NCBI GenBank assembly: GCA_902786615.1
Contig: CADADE010000002.1
Span: forward strand, 1 to 64,000
Length of the DNA stretch: 64,000 bases
Origin: Oscillospiraceae bacterium
Lineage (GTDB): Bacteria; Bacillota_A; Clostridia; Oscillospirales; Oscillospiraceae
Reading direction: 5' to 3'
Under the pieces are notes generated by a model, which was not told the origin of the DNA, did not search any database, and was given only the letters and a program-made list of their open reading frames with translations. Shown in pieces: positions 61,336-64,000 of the stretch (positions within the stretch are counted from its first letter, which is position 1; each line of letters starts with the position of its first letter). Position numbers and translations under genes: made by a program.

Positions 61336-62049
61336 TTATCCGAAAACGCGCCGCAGCAGCCCGTCGAACTCCGCAAGCGCCCGGATCTCATAGTCGGGCT
61401 TGATCGGCCCGGTATTCTCCCTGCCCTGCGGGTTATACCAGCAGCTCAGGATCCCGGCATTGACGCCCCCACGGATATCGGACGTCAGGCTGTCTCCCAG
61501 TATGATCGTGCGGGAACGGTCAAAGCCCGGGATCTCGCGGAAGCATTGGTCGAAGAAACGCGCCTCCGGCTTATTGCCGTCCATATGCTCAGAGATAAAA
61601 ATCTTTTCAAAATACGGCGCAATTCCGGCGCTGCGGATCCGCCCGTCCTGTACGCACTGCGTACCGTTGGAGCAGATAAAAAGGCGGTATTTTCCCGCGA
61701 GCGTTCTGAGCATCTCCTCCGCGCCGGGTATGAACCAGTGTCCCTCCGAGAGATAGCCTTCATAGAGCGCCTGGGTTTTTTTCGCGTCCCCATGCACGCC
61801 GAGCGCGCGAAAAAGCGCCTCATAGCGCTGCACCAGGACCTGCTCGCGGGTCAGGATTCCATTCTCCAGCATTTCCCAGTGGCGGTTGTTGATTTCATGG
61901 TAAAGGGCCGCGATCTCGTCATTGAAAGGCAGGCCCTGGGCCTTGAGCGCCAAACCGAGGGCGCGATGCTCCGCCTTGTTGAAATCCAGGATCGTATTGT
62001 CCAGATCCAATAAAACAATCGGTTTTTCTCTGTCTATCACGATGCTCAC
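61336..62049 (-). CDS. HAD family hydrolase (YjjG-like)
   Basis: 237 residues. HAD motif I DLDNTILDF, motif II SNGTQ, motif III KPE and motif IV GDSLTSDIRGG are all present. The helical cap and the YFEKIFISEHMDGNKPE segment match the YjjG (nucleotidase) branch, which dephosphorylates noncanonical pyrimidine nucleotides. The start is a GTG that overlaps the murF stop (GTGA). Confidence 0.9.
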   Translation of the reverse strand: MSIVIDREKPIVLLDLDNTILDFNKAEHRALGLALKAQGLPFNDEIAALYHEINNRHWEMLENGILTREQVLVQRYEALFRALGVHGDAKKTQALYEGYLSEGHWFIPGAEEMLRTLAGKYRLFICSNGTQCVQDGRIRSAGIAPYFEKIFISEHMDGNKPEARFFDQCFREIPGFDRSRTIILGDSLTSDIRGGVNAGILSCWYNPQGRENTGPIKPDYEIRALAEFDGLLRRVFG

Positions 62050-63404
62050 TCCAGCTTAAGCTCCTTCACGGCGTCGGCAGCGGGACTGATGCGCATGCCG
62101 AGGGATGCTTTTACAAGCACCGTGTCCCCTTTTTGCAGCAGGGTCGGAAGGGCCGCGATCAGGCTTTCCCGGTCTTCAAAATATCTCCCGGCTTCCGCCG
62201 CGCCCTCCGCGATTTTCCTGCCGTTGGGGCCGTAGGCCGCCACCAGCGCGACGCCCTTTTCCCTGGCATATTCGCCGAGCCTTCTGTGCATCGCGGGTGA
62301 ATCCGCCCCCAGCTCCAGCATATCCGCAAAGAGGCAGACATGCCTTCCGGGGGTCTGGGTCAGGGAATCCACCGCGCAGCGCATCGAGTCCGGGTTTGCG
62401 TTGTAGCTGTCGTCAATGACGGTGACGCTGTCGGTGACTGTGACCGCGCTGCGCCGTCCCACATTGGAGAAATCCGCAATGCCCGCCTCGATCTCCCGGT
62501 CAGATAAGCCCATGGCGATACCGACGGCGGCGCCCTCCAGCGCGGCATAGATCATCTGCCTGCCGAAGGCCGGGATCTCCGCCCGGATGACCCGATCGCC
62601 GTACACGATGCGGCAGCGGGTACAGCCGTCGGGCAAAAGCTCTGTCTCATCGGCCCGGACCTCGCAGTCCTCCCCCGTTCCGAAGCGCAGCAGGCGCTGG
62701 GGGCATTGCAGGCTTTTCAGGAGCGCGTCATCCCCGTTGCAGATCACGACGCCGTCCTCCGGAAGGAAAGCCAGCATCTCCGTTTTCGCGCGCAGCACCC
62801 CCTGCAGATCATGCAGGAATTCAAGATGCGCATGCCCGATCACCGTAAAAACGGCGATGGTCGGCCTTGCAATGCGCGCAAGCGCCGTCATTTCTCCGAA
62901 GCCGGAGATGCCCATTTCCACGACGGCGGCCTCATGCTCCTGCTCGATGCGTGAAATGGTCATTGGGACGCCGATCTGGTTATTCAGATTCCCCTCCGTT
63001 TTCAAAACGCGATAGCGTTGGGAGAGGACAGCGGCGATCATTTCCTTGGCTGTGGTCTTGCCGACGCTGCCCGTAATGCCGATGATCGGTATGTGAAGCG
63101 TCTCACGATAGGCCGCGCAGATTTGCTCCAGCGCGCGCTGTACATCCTTCACCAGAAGGACGGGTCCTGTCACGCCCGCCGGCAGATATTCCGCCAGGGC
63201 GCAGACAGCCCCCTTTTGAAGCGCTGTTTCAATATATTGATGTCCGTCCGTCTTCTCCCCGCGATAGGCCGCGAAGAGGTCCCCTTGCTGTATCTTTCTG
63301 CTGTCGATGGCAACCTGCCCGATGCTCTGCTCAGGATCGGCACAGCCGATCAGTTCTCCCGCGCATGCGGCGGCTGCGGCGCGCAGCGTCATAGTCTTCA
63401 TCAT
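62046..63404 (-). CDS. murF: UDP-N-acetylmuramoyl-tripeptide-D-alanyl-D-alanine ligase
   Basis: 452 residues. VAIDSRKIQQGDLFAAYRGEKTDGHQY (domain 1), GITGSVGKTTAKEMI (ATP loop), TEGNLNNQIGVP, EMGISGFGEM, DDSYNANPDSM and FADMLELGADS are canonical MurF motifs. It adds D-Ala-D-Ala to the peptidoglycan precursor. Start ATG with AGAGGAG seven bases upstream. Cotranscribed with the HAD gene. Confidence 0.97.
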   Translation of the reverse strand: MMKTMTLRAAAAACAGELIGCADPEQSIGQVAIDSRKIQQGDLFAAYRGEKTDGHQYIETALQKGAVCALAEYLPAGVTGPVLLVKDVQRALEQICAAYRETLHIPIIGITGSVGKTTAKEMIAAVLSQRYRVLKTEGNLNNQIGVPMTISRIEQEHEAAVVEMGISGFGEMTALARIARPTIAVFTVIGHAHLEFLHDLQGVLRAKTEMLAFLPEDGVVICNGDDALLKSLQCPQRLLRFGTGEDCEVRADETELLPDGCTRCRIVYGDRVIRAEIPAFGRQMIYAALEGAAVGIAMGLSDREIEAGIADFSNVGRRSAVTVTDSVTVIDDSYNANPDSMRCAVDSLTQTPGRHVCLFADMLELGADSPAMHRRLGEYAREKGVALVAAYGPNGRKIAEGAAEAGRYFEDRESLIAALPTLLQKGDTVLVKASLGMRISPAADAVKELKLE

Positions 63405-63497
63405 CGCTCATCTCCTCTGCTGCGCACAGTATAACACAGACATTTGCCCGAGGCAAAAGAATTCTGTAAAAAAAGTAGTGCACAGCGGGAAAAGATA

Positions 63498-63506
63498 TGC
63501 TATAAT
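63498..63506 (+). promoter_or_regulatory. Extended -10 promoter of the exonuclease gene
   Basis: TGCTATAAT at 63498-63506, 37 bases before the ATG. Confidence 0.5.
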
Positions 63507-63542
63507 AAGCAAGCTTATTACATTTACAAAAGGACTATTGCT

Positions 63543-64000
63543 ATGAACTATGTTGTGGTGGATCTGGAATGGAATCAGGCGATGAGTTCCAAGTCCTCCG
63601 TATTTAACAAGCTCCCCATCCATCTGGGCGGCGAAATAATCGAAATCGGCGCTGTCAAGCTCACGGAAGATATGAAGCCGGGCGAAGAATTCACAATTGA
63701 CGTCAAGCCTGTCTATTTCCGCCGCATGCACTACAAGGTCAAGAAGATCACGGGCTTTGACAAGGAGCGCCTGTCCCACGGCCATTCCTTCCCCGAGGCG
63801 ATGGAGCGCTTTCGCGCCTGGTGCGGGGATGACGTGACCTTTATCACCTGGGGCTGCGATGATCAGCGGATCATGGAGCAGAACATCATTATCCACGATC
63901 TGGACTGGGACTGGATTCACGAGTGGGTCAACCTGCAGCTCATTTATAACCTCCAGACCGGCGGCGACAAGAACCAGAAGTCCCTTGCCAGCGCCATGGA
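63543..64000 (+). CDS. DEDDh 3'-5' exonuclease (KapD-like), partial
   Basis: The first 152 codons of a gene that runs off the window. MNYVVVDLEWNQ carries exonuclease motif I (DxE), HSFPEAMERFRAWCGDDVTFITWGCDDQRI fits motif II. KapD and related exonucleases process RNA or DNA ends. RBS AAAAGGA about eight bases before the ATG. The end, including the remaining catalytic motif, is not visible. Confidence 0.85.
   Translation, partial: MNYVVVDLEWNQAMSSKSSVFNKLPIHLGGEIIEIGAVKLTEDMKPGEEFTIDVKPVYFRRMHYKVKKITGFDKERLSHGHSFPEAMERFRAWCGDDVTFITWGCDDQRIMEQNIIIHDLDWDWIHEWVNLQLIYNLQTGGDKNQKSLASAM

Overview
The window reads as chromosome of a GC-rich, endospore-forming gut Firmicute of class Clostridia, most likely Oscillospiraceae-like. 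The grounds are cotJ spore-coat genes, DUF6465, XpaC/TelA, RNase J, a clostridial EFR1-type flavodoxin/ferredoxin, phosphoketolase, a 2-hydroxyacyl-CoA dehydratase-type cluster and strong AGGAGG ribosome binding sites with frequent TTG/GTG starts. The taxonomic call is inference; no rRNA or tRNA gene was seen.

Layout. 0.1-3.8 kb: SUV3-like helicase, SLC13/ArsB-type permease, GNAT. 4-10 kb: two HD-GYP proteins, two flavodoxin-type proteins and an XRE-DUF6465 protein, all on the minus strand. 10.4-16.6 kb: one plus-strand operon with a large Fe-S/FAD oxidoreductase, HypA, two 2-hydroxyacyl-CoA dehydratase-like subunits and a 59-residue membrane protein. 16.7-27.5 kb: phosphoketolase, a radical SAM protein, a 1269-residue Cache-HAMP-PAS-GGDEF-REC-GGDSF protein, YebC and an XRE-cupin-acyl-CoA synthetase fusion. 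27.6-33.1 kb: an overlapping three-gene operon (TerB_N/TerB_C-like protein, BrxD-like ATPase, Lhr-like helicase) that looks like a defence or stress module. 33.1-49.2 kb: two tiny proteins with double-glycine leaders (LysM and Cpl-7), two paralogous secreted proteins, a DHH phosphoesterase, a phosphoribosyltransferase, rnj, recR, rpe, xpaC/telA, EFR1, DUF554 and a permuted GH3 enzyme.

The main find is at 49.7-60.6 kb. The spore-coat manganese catalase gene cotJC is split: its 5' part (60767-60580, minus) follows a fused cotJA-cotJB gene, and its 3' part (49696-49282, minus) lies 10,883 bp away. Both break points carry the core GGTAC. Joining them there gives an open frame of exactly 603 nt (200 residues) reading the canonical IGTEELGHLEM motif across the junction. 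A large serine recombinase gene (58969-60618) lies at one end. The joined outer arms form an imperfect palindrome (GTA-GG-TAC centre with GATGC/GCATC arms), as expected of a serine-integrase attP. This is the architecture of the skin element of sigK in Bacillus, here in a cotJ operon. Cargo is an NRPS-MATE operon, a substrate-binding protein with a frameshifted diguanylate cyclase, a secreted HExxH peptidase and a 68-residue protein that could be a directionality factor. A MITE-like 170-bp insertion sits just upstream of the recombinase.

61.3-64 kb returns to the backbone: HAD hydrolase, murF and the start of a DEDDh exonuclease that runs off the window. Promoters, terminators and start sites were read by eye; no searches were run.
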